A stretch of DNA of 64,000 nucleotides, from NCBI RefSeq assembly GCF_002876705.1, contig NZ_MDAG01000012.1:62001-126000 (forward strand). The letters run 5' to 3'. Below, one piece after another: positions 34,391 through 42,878 of the stretch. Made by a program: the position numbers and the translations under genes. Positions within the stretch are counted from its first letter, which is position 1; every line of letters begins with the position of its first letter. Under the pieces are notes generated by a model that was not told the DNA's origin, did no database searches, and saw only the letters and a program-made list of their open reading frames with translations. The stretch is from Enterovibrio norvegicus_B (lineage in GTDB: Bacteria > Pseudomonadota > Gammaproteobacteria > Enterobacterales > Vibrionaceae).

Positions 34391-34423
34391 AAAAACGGAG
34401 TGGTCTTTTTCAATCCCACTCCG
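34391..34423 (-). terminator. Terminator of the EIIC-EIIB operon
   Basis: On the minus strand CGGAGTGG/CCACTCCG (34423-34416, 34403-34396) is followed by TTTTTC, a standard Rho-independent terminator 22 bases after the EIIB stop. Confidence 0.85.
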
Positions 34424-34444
34424 CAACATTTCGTTATCGCTTGA

Positions 34445-34759
34445 TTATGCTTGCGCTAGCATGCTTTCAAGTTTTGCGATGATTTCAGGTGCTTGTTTTG
34501 CTGCCTGAGCAACGGTAACTCGAACAATCTTTTTACCGTTGAAACGCTCTTCTTGCTTGATAGCGATGTCTTTAGTTAGAACCACTACATCTGCGCCTTC
34601 AACGTCTGCTGCAGTCAGTACGTTTTCGATACCGATAGCGCCTTGAGTTTCGATTTTAACGTCCCAGCCTTTTGCTTTTGCAGCGGTTTCCAAAGCTTCA
34701 GCAGCCATGTAAGTGTGAGCAACGCCAGATGGACAAGAAGTTACGCCGATAAGTTTCAT
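34445..34759 (-). CDS. PTS fructose-family EIIB component (stand-alone, copy 2)
   Basis: 104 residues from ATG 34759, chosen for the GAGAG ribosome site and for the family N-terminus MKLIGVTSCPSGVAHTYMAA with phospho-Cys9; a longer frame from 34813 has no ribosome site. ETQGAIGIENVLT and the LTKDIAIKQEERFNGKKIVRV segment are classical fructose IIB. It is co-transcribed with EIIC, which lies 94 bases upstream, making it the primary partner of that permease. Copy 1 at 16391 may be an alternative partner or a regulator. Confidence 0.94.
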   Translation of the reverse strand: MKLIGVTSCPSGVAHTYMAAEALETAAKAKGWDVKIETQGAIGIENVLTAADVEGADVVVLTKDIAIKQEERFNGKKIVRVTVAQAAKQAPEIIAKLESMLAQA

Positions 34760-34853
34760 AATATTTCTCTCTTTTACACTTTTATTGTTTTTTAGTTCTA
34801 TTTGGAGCGACAACCGAATTGTGGGTAAATCGCTCCGTTTAATTCATTGTTGC

Positions 34854-35906
34854 TTAGTCGAAAGACAGCTCTAGTTCTTCTGTATTCGCTTTTGTCTCTT
34901 CTTCGCGGTCAGCTACTGGTTTCTTCAGGTAGTTGACGACAAGGGCTGTGGTTGCAGAACCTGCGATAACAGCGATGACATACATCATGCGGCCTTCGAC
35001 AACCGGTAGAACAATCAGACCACCCCATGGTGCGTGGTTAAGAACGCCTGCCATGAAGGCTACAACGTTACCAACGATACCGCCTGCGATGATGGCTGGG
35101 ATAACACGTGCTGGGTCATTTGCTGCGAATGGGATTGCACCTTCAGTGATACCGATACAGCCCATGATTGCTGCTGCTTTACCTGCTTCACGCTCTTCTG
35201 GAGAGTATTTCTTAGGCGCAAGGAACGTTGCCAGTGCCATACCTAGTGGTGGAACACAGATTGCAACACCAACACCACCCATCAACCAAGGTTGAGTACC
35301 TACTTGAGTTTGAGCGAATAGGGTTGCTACTTTGTTGATTGGACCACCCATATCGAATGCAGTCATACCACCTAGAACCGCACCCAGTACCGCTTTAGAT
35401 GTGCCAGCCATTGATTGCAGGCCTTCGTTCATGAATGCCATGAAGCCTGCGATAGGTTGACCGATTACCCATACAACCAGCGCAGAAACGATGAACGTAC
35501 CGCCGATTGGAATGATGAAGTAAGTTGAAAGCGCTTTAAGCTTGTTAGAAAGAGGAATGCGCTTAAGTTGCAGAACAACGTAACCAGCGATGAAGCCGAC
35601 GATGATTGCACCTAGGAAACCTGCTTGTACTTGGTTAGCAAGGTAAGCACCAATCATACCCGGAGCAAGTGCTGGGCGGTCTGCGATAGAGTAGGCGATG
35701 TAACCGCCAAGAACAGGAACGAACAGGGTGAAACCTGCGATACCCATGTCCCAAATACCTTCAAGGAACACGCCTTCTGGCACTGCGCCTTTACCGCCTA
35801 GCATTACTGACAATGCAAGTAGAACACCACCGGCAACAACGAACGGCAACATGTGGCTGGTGCCCGTTAGTAGGTGTCTTTTTAACTCCGAGAAATCAAC
35901 TTTCAT
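34854..35906 (-). CDS. PTS fructose-family EIIC permease (stand-alone)
   Basis: 350-residue inner-membrane permease with about nine or ten membrane segments. Family motifs: HLLTGTSHMLPFVVAGGVLLALS at the N-terminus, GAYLANQVQAGFLGAIIVGFIAGY, FDMGGPINKVA near 215, and GCIGITEGAIPFAANDP near 270, the conserved substrate region. In most proteobacterial fructose systems EIIC is fused to EIIB; here they are split. Start at ATG 35906 has AAGG at good distance; the extra 47 codons upstream lack support. With the HPr-EI-EIIA fusion and EIIBs it completes a PTS. Mannose released by GH92 enzymes is the probable cargo; fructose or mannosylglycerate are alternatives. Confidence 0.93.
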   Translation of the reverse strand: MKVDFSELKRHLLTGTSHMLPFVVAGGVLLALSVMLGGKGAVPEGVFLEGIWDMGIAGFTLFVPVLGGYIAYSIADRPALAPGMIGAYLANQVQAGFLGAIIVGFIAGYVVLQLKRIPLSNKLKALSTYFIIPIGGTFIVSALVVWVIGQPIAGFMAFMNEGLQSMAGTSKAVLGAVLGGMTAFDMGGPINKVATLFAQTQVGTQPWLMGGVGVAICVPPLGMALATFLAPKKYSPEEREAGKAAAIMGCIGITEGAIPFAANDPARVIPAIIAGGIVGNVVAFMAGVLNHAPWGGLIVLPVVEGRMMYVIAVIAGSATTALVVNYLKKPVADREEETKANTEELELSFD

Positions 35907-36416
35907 GTGTAAGACCTTTTTTATAGTTTGACGATTGGATTTAGCGAGATAGATATTTTTTCCCTCTCGTTTATGGGGCTGATTATGCGCTGTGAATCCC
36001 GCGCTGGATATTGGACAAATAATCTCTTTACTGGAGAATTGTTGCATGTTGAATTGACTGAGAAGGCAATCACATAAACGCGGTTGTTAATGATTTTTAG
36101 TGACTTTCCGCACGTTTAAATCGCCAGAATAATCAAGGTAAGTCAGTGAGAATGCGGTTTGTAAAGGAAAGTTGATTTTATTTGTTAAATAAAATGAGCG
36201 AGTTAGATAGGCGAAAGTGAGGGCATAAACAAGCAGTGTAAATCACATTTTTACTGGATAAATAAAGACGACCTTCACATATTCTAGATATACCTAAGAC
36301 CCTATAAATTAATCTCTGATATCGGAGTTTGAGGTCGATTCGGCGATGCCTATTGCGTTGTGTGATGGATACGTGCTTTGTGGCATATTGGGTGTCAACG
36401 CGCTAACGATAAAGGA
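35907..36416. other. 510-bp divergent promoter region (EIIC / kdgK)
   Basis: AT-rich, no gene. Contains the promoters of the minus-strand PTS operon and of kdgK. Several TGTGA or TCACA half-sites are scattered (for instance ATCACATTT at 36242-36250), none forming a properly spaced CRP pair. No further structure recognised. Confidence 0.45.
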
Positions 36417-37346
36417 ATGATGTTGAACGTTCGAATTGCACTGATCGGCGAATGCATGGTTGAACTCATCAAACAAGATGGTGAAATGATGCAGGGTTTT
36501 GGTGGTGATACGCTAAACACAGCGGTCTACCTAAAAAGGCGGCTTTCTGGCATCCCGAATGACGTTGCGTATGTCACAGGGTTAGGGCGCGACCCTTTCA
36601 GTGATGAAATGATGGCCGCGTGGCATGTTGAAGGTATCAATACTGATTTGGTTTCACGTTCACAGAGCAAGCTGCCTGGCATGTACAGCGTGCATACTGA
36701 TGAGGAAGGGGAGCGCGGCTTTCATTATTGGCGTAGCGATTCCGCGGCGCGATATTGGCTTGAGGGAATGGATGTTTCTGCATTGGTAGAAAAGCTCAGT
36801 CATTTTAATGTGATTTACTTGAGCGGAATAAGCCTCGCCATTCTGCCAACTAAAAGCCGTGAAACCTTGTTTGAGGGGCTTGCCGCGCTAAAGGAACAAG
36901 GCTGCAAACTGGCGTTTGACAACAATTTTCGTCCTCGGTTATGGGCGTCACGGGCAGAAGCCAATGCGTGTCACCAGCAGATGTTAGCACTCACTGACAT
37001 CGCGTTGCTGACGTTTGACGATGAACAGGCATTGTGGGGGGATGCAGATGTTGAATCCACGCTATCTCGAACCCAACAGTTCGGTGTGCCCGAGATCGTC
37101 ATTAAGCGAGGGAGAGCCCCTTGCTTGGTCTATTTCGATGGTATTACTGACGCTGTGGAGGTTGAGCCTGTTAGCAAGGTGGTTGATACGACCGCTGCTG
37201 GCGATTCGTTCAGCGCGGGGTATTTGGCGAAGCGATTGCAAGGCGGTTTACCCATTGAAGCGGCAAAAGCGGCACATTCACTCGCAGGATGTGTCATTCA
37301 GCATCGTGGCGCGATTATTCCACAAAGCGCCATGCCAAAGGTGTAA
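36417..37346 (+). CDS. kdgK: 2-dehydro-3-deoxygluconokinase (PfkB family)
   Basis: Phosphorylates 2-keto-3-deoxygluconate to KDPG, feeding the Entner-Doudoroff aldolase. About 309 residues, matching E. coli KdgK through most of its length by eye: IGECMVEL, FGGDTLNTAVYL, LPGMYSVHTDEEGERGFHYWR, YLSGISLAIL, DNNFRPRLWAS, DDEQALWGD, and the PfkB signature DTTAAGDSFSAGYLA with catalytic Asp near residue 255. Start uncertain among ATG 36417, ATG 36420 and TTG 36423, all after AAAGGA. It stands near pykA and hexR, two other hexonate/ED pathway functions, rather than being an obvious part of the mannoside locus. Confidence 0.94.
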   Translation: MMLNVRIALIGECMVELIKQDGEMMQGFGGDTLNTAVYLKRRLSGIPNDVAYVTGLGRDPFSDEMMAAWHVEGINTDLVSRSQSKLPGMYSVHTDEEGERGFHYWRSDSAARYWLEGMDVSALVEKLSHFNVIYLSGISLAILPTKSRETLFEGLAALKEQGCKLAFDNNFRPRLWASRAEANACHQQMLALTDIALLTFDDEQALWGDADVESTLSRTQQFGVPEIVIKRGRAPCLVYFDGITDAVEVEPVSKVVDTTAAGDSFSAGYLAKRLQGGLPIEAAKAAHSLAGCVIQHRGAIIPQSAMPKV

Positions 37347-37354
37347 ATCCTGAC

Positions 37355-37391
37355 AAACAAAAACAGCACCCTTGGGTGCTGTTTTTGTTTG
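37355..37391. terminator. Bidirectional terminator kdgK / PatB-like gene
   Basis: A perfect 17-bp inverted repeat: AAACAAAAACAGCACCC (37355-37371) and GGGTGCTGTTTTTGTTT (37374-37390). It has A runs on one side and T runs on the other, so it works for both convergent genes. Confidence 0.9.
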
Positions 37392-37406
37392 GATTCTACG
37401 ACGGCA

Positions 37407-38564
37407 TTAAAGCGCCGCAACAGCCGCCTTCATTCTTTTTAAGGCTTCATCCAGTGTTTTTCTTGTACAACCAAAGTTAAGGCGTACAAACCTGCGATTG
37501 CCAAAATCTAAGCCCGGAGATAAGCCAACGCCTGCGTCTTCAAAGAAACGATGAGGGTTATCGACGGGTAAACCGCTGCAATCAATCCATGCCAAATAGG
37601 TGGCTTCGATGTGTTCGAGCTTCAGGCCTGGGATGGCATTGATTTCAGTCATCAGCAGGTTGCGGTGGCTGGCCAAGTACTTAAGTTGCGCTTGCAGCCA
37701 TGGCTCTCCATGCTCATAAGCCGCTTCTGCTGCGGTGAAGGCCAATACATTCACGCCCGGCACGATGCCGCGCTTCACTTTGCTAAAGCGTTTGCGGATC
37801 TCTGCATTTGGAATAATGGCAATGGATGCACCTAACCCCGCGATGTTGAAGGTTTTACTCGGCGCCATCAGTGTGATGCTGCGTTGAGCGGCACTGTCAT
37901 TGAGGCTTGCAAAAGGAATGTGGGTGAGCGAATCATCAAGGAGCAGGTCGCAGTGAATTTCATCCGAACATACAAACAGATCATGCTTCTCTGCAAAGGC
38001 CAGTGTTACTTCTAGCTCCTCACGACGATAAACCGTGCCGCCTGGGTTAAGGGGGTTACACATTTGGAATAGCCCACCTTTCCCGGTTAACTGTGCTTCT
38101 GCTGCGTCTAAATCTGGTAACCAACGGCCTTCATTCAATACGACTGGGGCTTTGACCAATGGCCTTTCCGCAAATTTGGCAGATGAAATGAAAGGCGGGT
38201 AAATCGGGCTTGGACTGATGATGGTTTGCCCATCGTGAGTCAGCGCTCTCGCGGCAAGGTTTAAACCGCAGACTAAACCCGGCAAGTAAACCACCCATTC
38301 CGGTTCGACCTGCCATTGGTATTTTTCCGCCAAGCGGGCAATGAACAGCTCGGTCAGTTTTTCTGATGAATGTGTGTAGCCAAAAATGCCATGAGATACG
38401 CGATCTTGAAGGGCTTCAATCACTTCGGGTGGGGATTGGAAATCGCTGTCTGCAACCCACATAGGCAAGATGTCTTGGCCTTTGTATTTATCCCATTTGT
38501 CGCTGTCGGTGCGGCTGCGATCGCGTTCTAGGTCGAAGTTGAATGTCGTTTGGCGTGTTGTCAT
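37407..38564 (-). CDS. PatB/MalY-family PLP-dependent C-S lyase (cystathionine beta-lyase-like aminotransferase)
   Basis: 385-residue fold-type I PLP enzyme. Motifs: the N-terminal DSDKWDKY and MWVADSDFQSPPEV that mark the MalY/PatB group, the CNPLNPGGTVY turn near residue 168, CSDEIHCDLL near 198 with the PLP-contacting Asp, and the Schiff-base lysine in APSKTFNIAGL near 231. Members cleave cystathionine or cysteine to pyruvate, ammonia and a thiol; E. coli MalY also represses the maltose regulon. Which role applies is unknown. Monocistronic on the minus strand; an AGGA precedes the ATG. Confidence 0.9.
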   Translation of the reverse strand: MTTRQTTFNFDLERDRSRTDSDKWDKYKGQDILPMWVADSDFQSPPEVIEALQDRVSHGIFGYTHSSEKLTELFIARLAEKYQWQVEPEWVVYLPGLVCGLNLAARALTHDGQTIISPSPIYPPFISSAKFAERPLVKAPVVLNEGRWLPDLDAAEAQLTGKGGLFQMCNPLNPGGTVYRREELEVTLAFAEKHDLFVCSDEIHCDLLLDDSLTHIPFASLNDSAAQRSITLMAPSKTFNIAGLGASIAIIPNAEIRKRFSKVKRGIVPGVNVLAFTAAEAAYEHGEPWLQAQLKYLASHRNLLMTEINAIPGLKLEHIEATYLAWIDCSGLPVDNPHRFFEDAGVGLSPGLDFGNRRFVRLNFGCTRKTLDEALKRMKAAVAAL

Positions 38565-38703
38565 TGGCTCGTCCTGCGGGTTAGCAATAAAACGAGCTTA
38601 CTGAATTCGATGCAGCAAGGTAATCAAAACCCGTGCATTTCTTGAAATGGAGCCGAATAAATGAGCTGAGGATAAACGAGCAGGGTGTGGGGATGAGCAC
38701 TGA

Positions 38704-38745
38704 CTTTAAAAGAACAATGCGCTTCTTTTAAGAGGCGCATTGTTC
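38704..38745 (-). terminator. Terminator after pykA
   Basis: On the minus strand GAACAATGCGC/GCGCATTGTTC (38745-38735, 38722-38712), an 11-bp perfect stem, is followed by TTTTAAAG. It lies about 45 bases after the pykA stop. Confidence 0.8.
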
Positions 38746-38788
38746 ATAGGAGGTTACATGTAACCTTGTATATCCTAAGACTGGGCGA

Positions 38789-40234
38789 TTAGGTCACAGT
38801 GATCATACGCATAGTGTTCGTTGTACCGACATATCCAATGATGTCGCCTTGCGTGAAGATCACCACATCCCACGGCTTCAAATAGCCCATTTCTTTCAGC
38901 ATCTTAATGGCTTTGTGCGCGACCTCTGGGCCTGCGCCTGTGTCACTTTCAAAATACACGGGCGTGACACCACGGTAGAGCGCAGCGCGGCTAAGTGTCG
39001 ATTCATGCTGAGAAAGGGCAAAGATGGGCTTGCCCGAACTGATACGCGACATCATTAGCGCTGTCTTGCCCGATTCTGTCAGCGACACCATGGCTTTCAC
39101 TTTCGGCATGTGGTTTGCCGCGTACATACTTGCCATCGATACCGTTTCCTCAATCAGCTCAAACTCTTTGTTTAAACGGTGGTTAGACACGTTAATGGAC
39201 GGCATTTTTTCTGCACCTACGCACACTTCCGCCATGGCTTTCACGGTTTCTAGCGGGTAGTCGCCTGCCGCTGTTTCTGCTGAAAGCATTACGGCATCTG
39301 TGCCGTCGAGTACGGCGTTTGCCACATCCATGACTTCTGCGCGCGTCGGCATGGGCGCTTTGATCATGGATTCCATCATTTGTGTGGCGGTGATAACACA
39401 GCGGTTAAGAGCTCGCGCTCGTCGAATGAGTTTTTTCTGCACACCCACTAACTCTGGGTCACCAATTTCTACCCCAAGATCTCCACGTGCCACCATGACA
39501 CAGTCAGAGGCTTCGATGATGTCATCGATGTTTTCATCAGTAGCGACGGTTTCTGCTCGCTCTACTTTAGCAACAAGGCGGGTTTCTAATCCGGCATCCC
39601 TTGCCAGTGAGCGCGCCAATCGCATGTCATCGCCATTACGCGGGAAAGAGATTGCCAAGTAATCCACGCCAATTTGTGCCGCAGTGAGGATGTCTTGTTT
39701 GTCTTTGTCTGTCAGGGCAGGGGCCGACAAGCCACCGCCTTTTTTGTTGATCCCTTTGTTGTTCGAAAGCGGACCGCCCACTGTCACTTCGGTGTGCACA
39801 CAGGTGCCTTTAACGGAAATGACTTTAAGTTGAACACGGCCATCATCGAGCAACAGAATGTCACCATTAGACACGTCTTTTGGCAGCTCTTTGTAATCAA
39901 GGCCGACACGCTCTTGATCGCCTTTGCCTAGAGGAAGGTCACTGTCGAGAATGAATTTATCACCCACTGCTAAGGTGATCTTGCCGTTTTCAAATGTTGA
40001 GACACGAATTTTAGGGCCTTGAAGATCGCCTAAGATACCAATGTGTTGCCCCAACTTCGCCGCGATAGTTCTCACTTTTTGTGCCCGCGCCACATGGTCT
40101 TCAGCGCTGCCGTGTGAGAAGTTCATTCGGACGACATTTGCACCTGCAGCGATGATCTGCTCAAGCATGTCGTCTTTATCTGTCGCTGGGCCAAGAGTGG
40201 TGACAATTTTCGTTCGACGCATCGGTTCAGTCAT
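38789..40234 (-). CDS. pykA: Pyruvate kinase II
   Basis: Makes pyruvate and ATP from phosphoenolpyruvate and ADP. 481 residues, the PykA length. Motifs: RRTKIVTTLGPATD at the N-terminus, NFSHGSAEDH near 40, ISFPRNGDDM, KVERAETV with the catalytic lysine near 220, VARGDLGVEIG near 245, ATQMMESM near 280, and the C-terminal GDIIGYVGTTNTMRM. ATG 40234 is chosen for the TTTGGAG site 6 bases upstream and the family N-terminus MTEPMRRTK. It follows hexR on the same strand across a terminator; pykA is a known target of HexR in Vibrio and Shewanella. Confidence 0.97.
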   Translation of the reverse strand: MTEPMRRTKIVTTLGPATDKDDMLEQIIAAGANVVRMNFSHGSAEDHVARAQKVRTIAAKLGQHIGILGDLQGPKIRVSTFENGKITLAVGDKFILDSDLPLGKGDQERVGLDYKELPKDVSNGDILLLDDGRVQLKVISVKGTCVHTEVTVGGPLSNNKGINKKGGGLSAPALTDKDKQDILTAAQIGVDYLAISFPRNGDDMRLARSLARDAGLETRLVAKVERAETVATDENIDDIIEASDCVMVARGDLGVEIGDPELVGVQKKLIRRARALNRCVITATQMMESMIKAPMPTRAEVMDVANAVLDGTDAVMLSAETAAGDYPLETVKAMAEVCVGAEKMPSINVSNHRLNKEFELIEETVSMASMYAANHMPKVKAMVSLTESGKTALMMSRISSGKPIFALSQHESTLSRAALYRGVTPVYFESDTGAGPEVAHKAIKMLKEMGYLKPWDVVIFTQGDIIGYVGTTNTMRMITVT

Positions 40235-40352
40235 GAATATCTCCAAAGTGAATGCTTAGTTCAAAAAGCAACAGCATCTCGTACTGCCAAAGTGAATTCC
40301 GTATTTGTTAATAAAGTGTAGCCGAGGAGGGTGGTGCGCGGAAAAAAGAGAG

Positions 40353-40377
40353 AAAAAAGGCAGACTTAGTGTCTGCC
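40353..40377 (-). terminator. Terminator after hexR
   Basis: On the minus strand GGCAGAC/GTCTGCC (40377-40371, 40365-40359) is followed by six T. It separates hexR from pykA. Confidence 0.85.
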
Positions 40378-40386
40378 TCAAAGCGT

Positions 40387-41241
40387 TTAGGTGAGTGACT
40401 CTTTGTTAAATCGCGAGTCCTTTATGGCGTCTTTCACGCGTTTTAGGTTCTCTCGGAACCCTGGCCCTCGTCGCAACGTAAAGCCTGTTGCCAGCACGTC
40501 AATCACTGTCATTTGCACAACGCGACTTGCCATTGGCATATAGATATCAGTGTCTTCAGGTACATCTAGGGTGATGGTTAGTGAGCACACTTTATCCAGT
40601 GGCGAGCCTTTTTCGGTAATACCAATAACAGTGGCACCGTTTTCTCTTGCAAGGGTTGCGACATCGACCAGTGATTTGGTACGGCCCGTGTGAGAAATAA
40701 CCACCACAACATCACCGTCTGAACAGTTAATGCAGCTCATGCGTTGCATGACGATGTCATTGAAACAAACGATAGGAATGTTAAAGCGGAAGAATTTGTT
40801 TTGCGCATCGTGCGCGACGGATGCTGACGCGCCAAGACCGAAGAATGAAATCTTCTTGGCTTGTGTCAGTAGGTCAACAGCACGGTTAATTTGGTGTGGA
40901 TCGATGCTGTTTTTAGCAACATCAAGGCACGCCATGGTGGACTCGAAGATTTTGGCGGTATAGGCGTCAGCACTGTCATGTTCTTCAACGTTGCGGTTTA
41001 CGTAAGGCGTGCCATTAGCAAGGCTTTGCGCAAGGTGAAGTTTAAAGTCAGGGAAACCTTTAGTGTCCAAACGACGGCAAAAACGGTTGACGGTAGGCTC
41101 ACTTACATCCGCCAATTTCGCCAAGGTAGCAATGCTCGAATGAATCGCTGTTTGTGGCGACGCAATGATCACCTCAGCGACTTTTCTTTCCGATTTGCTG
41201 AAATTTTCAATATTTTTTTGTATTTTTTCTAAGGTATTCAT
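40387..41241 (-). CDS. hexR: RpiR-family regulator HexR
   Basis: 284-residue regulator of central carbon metabolism that in gammaproteobacteria represses glycolytic/ED genes and responds to KDPG. The N-terminal RpiR-type HTH (about 1-80) shows FSKSERKVAEVIIASP and LADVSEPTVNRFCRRLDTKGFPDFKLHLAQSLA. The C-terminal SIS sugar-phosphate domain (about 125-255) has FFGLGASASVAHDAQNKFFRFN and ISHTGRTKSLVDVATLARENGATVIGIT. The adjacent pykA and nearby kdgK fit its known regulon. ATG at 41241; upstream lies a 316-bp spacer divergent to the epimerase-like gene. Confidence 0.94.
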   Translation of the reverse strand: MNTLEKIQKNIENFSKSERKVAEVIIASPQTAIHSSIATLAKLADVSEPTVNRFCRRLDTKGFPDFKLHLAQSLANGTPYVNRNVEEHDSADAYTAKIFESTMACLDVAKNSIDPHQINRAVDLLTQAKKISFFGLGASASVAHDAQNKFFRFNIPIVCFNDIVMQRMSCINCSDGDVVVVISHTGRTKSLVDVATLARENGATVIGITEKGSPLDKVCSLTITLDVPEDTDIYMPMASRVVQMTVIDVLATGFTLRRGPGFRENLKRVKDAIKDSRFNKESLT

Positions 41242-41557
41242 CCAGATTACCGCTTTGCGTCCGCTGTATAATTTATCGGCAGGGTCGTTGATGAAATCTG
41301 TAAAACGACAGTACCGACTTGAAGTTTAGGATAAAAAAAATCCTCAATAATGTTATAGATAAGTCTAACGTTTGGTGGTTAGTAAGAACATTTTATTGGG
41401 GTTTTGACATTAAAAACTTTGTATTCATTCACGCTTTGAGTTGTTTTATTACACAAGTTCGGAGTTTTTTTTCATCAAAAATTAAACTTTCGCCCTCATG
41501 TAGCACGTATTCTGTGCTTTTTTCCGATTACTGAAACTGGATTACAGAGAACTTTCG
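41242..41557. other. 316-bp divergent spacer hexR / epimerase-like gene
   Basis: AT-rich with T runs near 41450-41475. No gene and no clear HexR palindrome (TGTAATTNNATTACA type) was found; a weak TGTAAAACGACAGTACC lies at 41299. Promoters for both flanking genes must lie here. Confidence 0.4.
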
Positions 41558-42400
41558 ATGAAGAAACCATATAAAACAGTGTCCGTATGCGGATGCGGCT
41601 GGCTAGGATTGCCATTGGCCGAATCTCTGGTTCAATCGGGCTATCATGTCTTTGGCTCGAAGCGTGTTCAAACTGACGCCGACGCGCTAAGTGCAAAAGG
41701 GATCCAAGGGGTGTGTTTCGATGTGTATGCACCGACTGCTTCCCCTGGTATCGATACTCTGTTTAGTGCTGACGTGCTCGTTGTGAATATCCCACCCGGT
41801 AGGCGTGACTTTGAGCGCGCACGTTTTGTTAACGCCATGAAATCTTTGGTAGATACCGCAAAACAACAGGGCGTGAAACAGCTCATTATTGTAAGTACCA
41901 CCTCTGTCTATGGGGAAGTCACGGGTAACGTAACAGAAGAGACGGTTTGCGTGCCAAGCACAGAATCTGGCAAGGCGCATCGAGAGATTGAAGACCACGT
42001 ATTAAAGACGTTTCCTGAAACGGGCGTTGTGTTGAGATTTTCTGGACTCATTGGTGCAGAGCGACACCCTGCGAAGCATCTTGCTGGAAGGGAAGGCATT
42101 GCCAACGGCAATGACCCTGTGAATTTGATTCATCGTGATGACTGTATTCAAGCGATCTCCCTCATTATTCATCAGCAAATTGGCGGGGAGATTCTGCACC
42201 TCAGTGCCGATGCTCACCCAACGCGGGCGGAATTTTATGCTTGGGCTGCGGGGGAGATGGGGTTGCCACTGCCCACCTTCGAGCTGACGGGGGGAGAAGG
42301 GAAATGTATTTTGGCTCAAGGGACGCTCGACACGCTAAAGATGACACTGAAGTATCCGTCGCCTTTTGATATGCCATTGCCGGTTGTGAGTGCTGAATAA
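41558..42400 (+). CDS. NAD(P)-binding SDR/epimerase-like protein (YeeZ-like)
   Basis: 280-residue cytoplasmic Rossmann protein. N-terminal nucleotide-binding motif VCGCGWLGLPLAESL (residues about 9-23), a VVNIPPGRRD strand near 73, and an SDR-like STTSVYG with a nearby RFSGLIG segment; a classical YxxxK is not evident. Resembles the extended-SDR YeeZ family of unknown activity, distantly related to dTDP-sugar reductases. It stands alone, not linked by spacing to psrA. Function not assigned. Confidence 0.8.
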   Translation: MKKPYKTVSVCGCGWLGLPLAESLVQSGYHVFGSKRVQTDADALSAKGIQGVCFDVYAPTASPGIDTLFSADVLVVNIPPGRRDFERARFVNAMKSLVDTAKQQGVKQLIIVSTTSVYGEVTGNVTEETVCVPSTESGKAHREIEDHVLKTFPETGVVLRFSGLIGAERHPAKHLAGREGIANGNDPVNLIHRDDCIQAISLIIHQQIGGEILHLSADAHPTRAEFYAWAAGEMGLPLPTFELTGGEGKCILAQGTLDTLKMTLKYPSPFDMPLPVVSAE

Positions 42401-42460
42401 GGCGCGCATCGTTGCAAGCACGCTCAGTCCTAAACACGTATTTAGGACGGGACAACAGGT

Positions 42461-42525
42461 AAAAAAAAGCCCGCTTCATAGAAGCGGGCAACATAAATGT
42501 TTTGTAACTAGGAGTAAGAAAAAGC
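42461..42525 (-). ncRNA. Putative small RNA A, 65 nt
   Basis: Read on the minus strand: GCTTTTTCTTACTCCTAG, an unpaired stretch to about 42490, then a perfect GCCCGCTTC/GAAGCGGGC hairpin and eight T. On the plus strand the hairpin has no T tail, so it is not the end of the gene at 41558. It matches element B (42879-42943) in its first 11 bases, terminator style and length. The single-stranded CTCC could pair with Shine-Dalgarno sites. The -10 region (CTAAAT) is poor. A short leucine-rich leader peptide frame over it is the alternative reading, but no minus-strand gene follows. Confidence 0.45.
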
Positions 42526-42878
42526 AGCAGCATTTAGCGATAAGTTAGAAATCATGTTTGGCGGCCAGCTATACATTTAAAGGCACTTATTCGCTATCTA
42601 CATATACTCTGACGCCCCGTGTTTTGTTTAGTTCAAAATAAATTCACTTTTTTACGAATTTCTTTTCTCTCTCCTTTTCTATACCGCTTTGATCCCAATC
42701 TAAACCCATGCGCTGAATGCGTTCCTTTTTCGGATTGCTGTGTTCGTCTGAGAAGACATGTTGCCTGAGTTGACATCGTCGTGAGTAAAAAGGAGGGGCA
42801 AATGGCAGGGAATCGACAGTAAAAGGGGAAAGGTGAGAGGAAAAGACAAAGGAAAACTGTTTTAGAACCAGCAAGATG

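Noticed and set aside
16391..36047. Genomic island bounded by attachment sites or transposases
   Set aside because: No integrase, transposase, tRNA-end duplication or direct repeat was found at the edges; base composition is ordinary except for the 32523-33317 gene.
40290..40320. HexR operator before pykA (TGTTAATAAAGTGTA)
   Set aside because: Only partial agreement with the TGTAATTNNATTACA palindrome and poor symmetry; regulation by HexR rests on family knowledge alone.
42201..42533. Leader peptide beginning MLLLFL on the minus strand
   Set aside because: No minus-strand gene lies downstream to be attenuated, and the frame runs on antisense to the epimerase-like gene; the small-RNA reading fits better.
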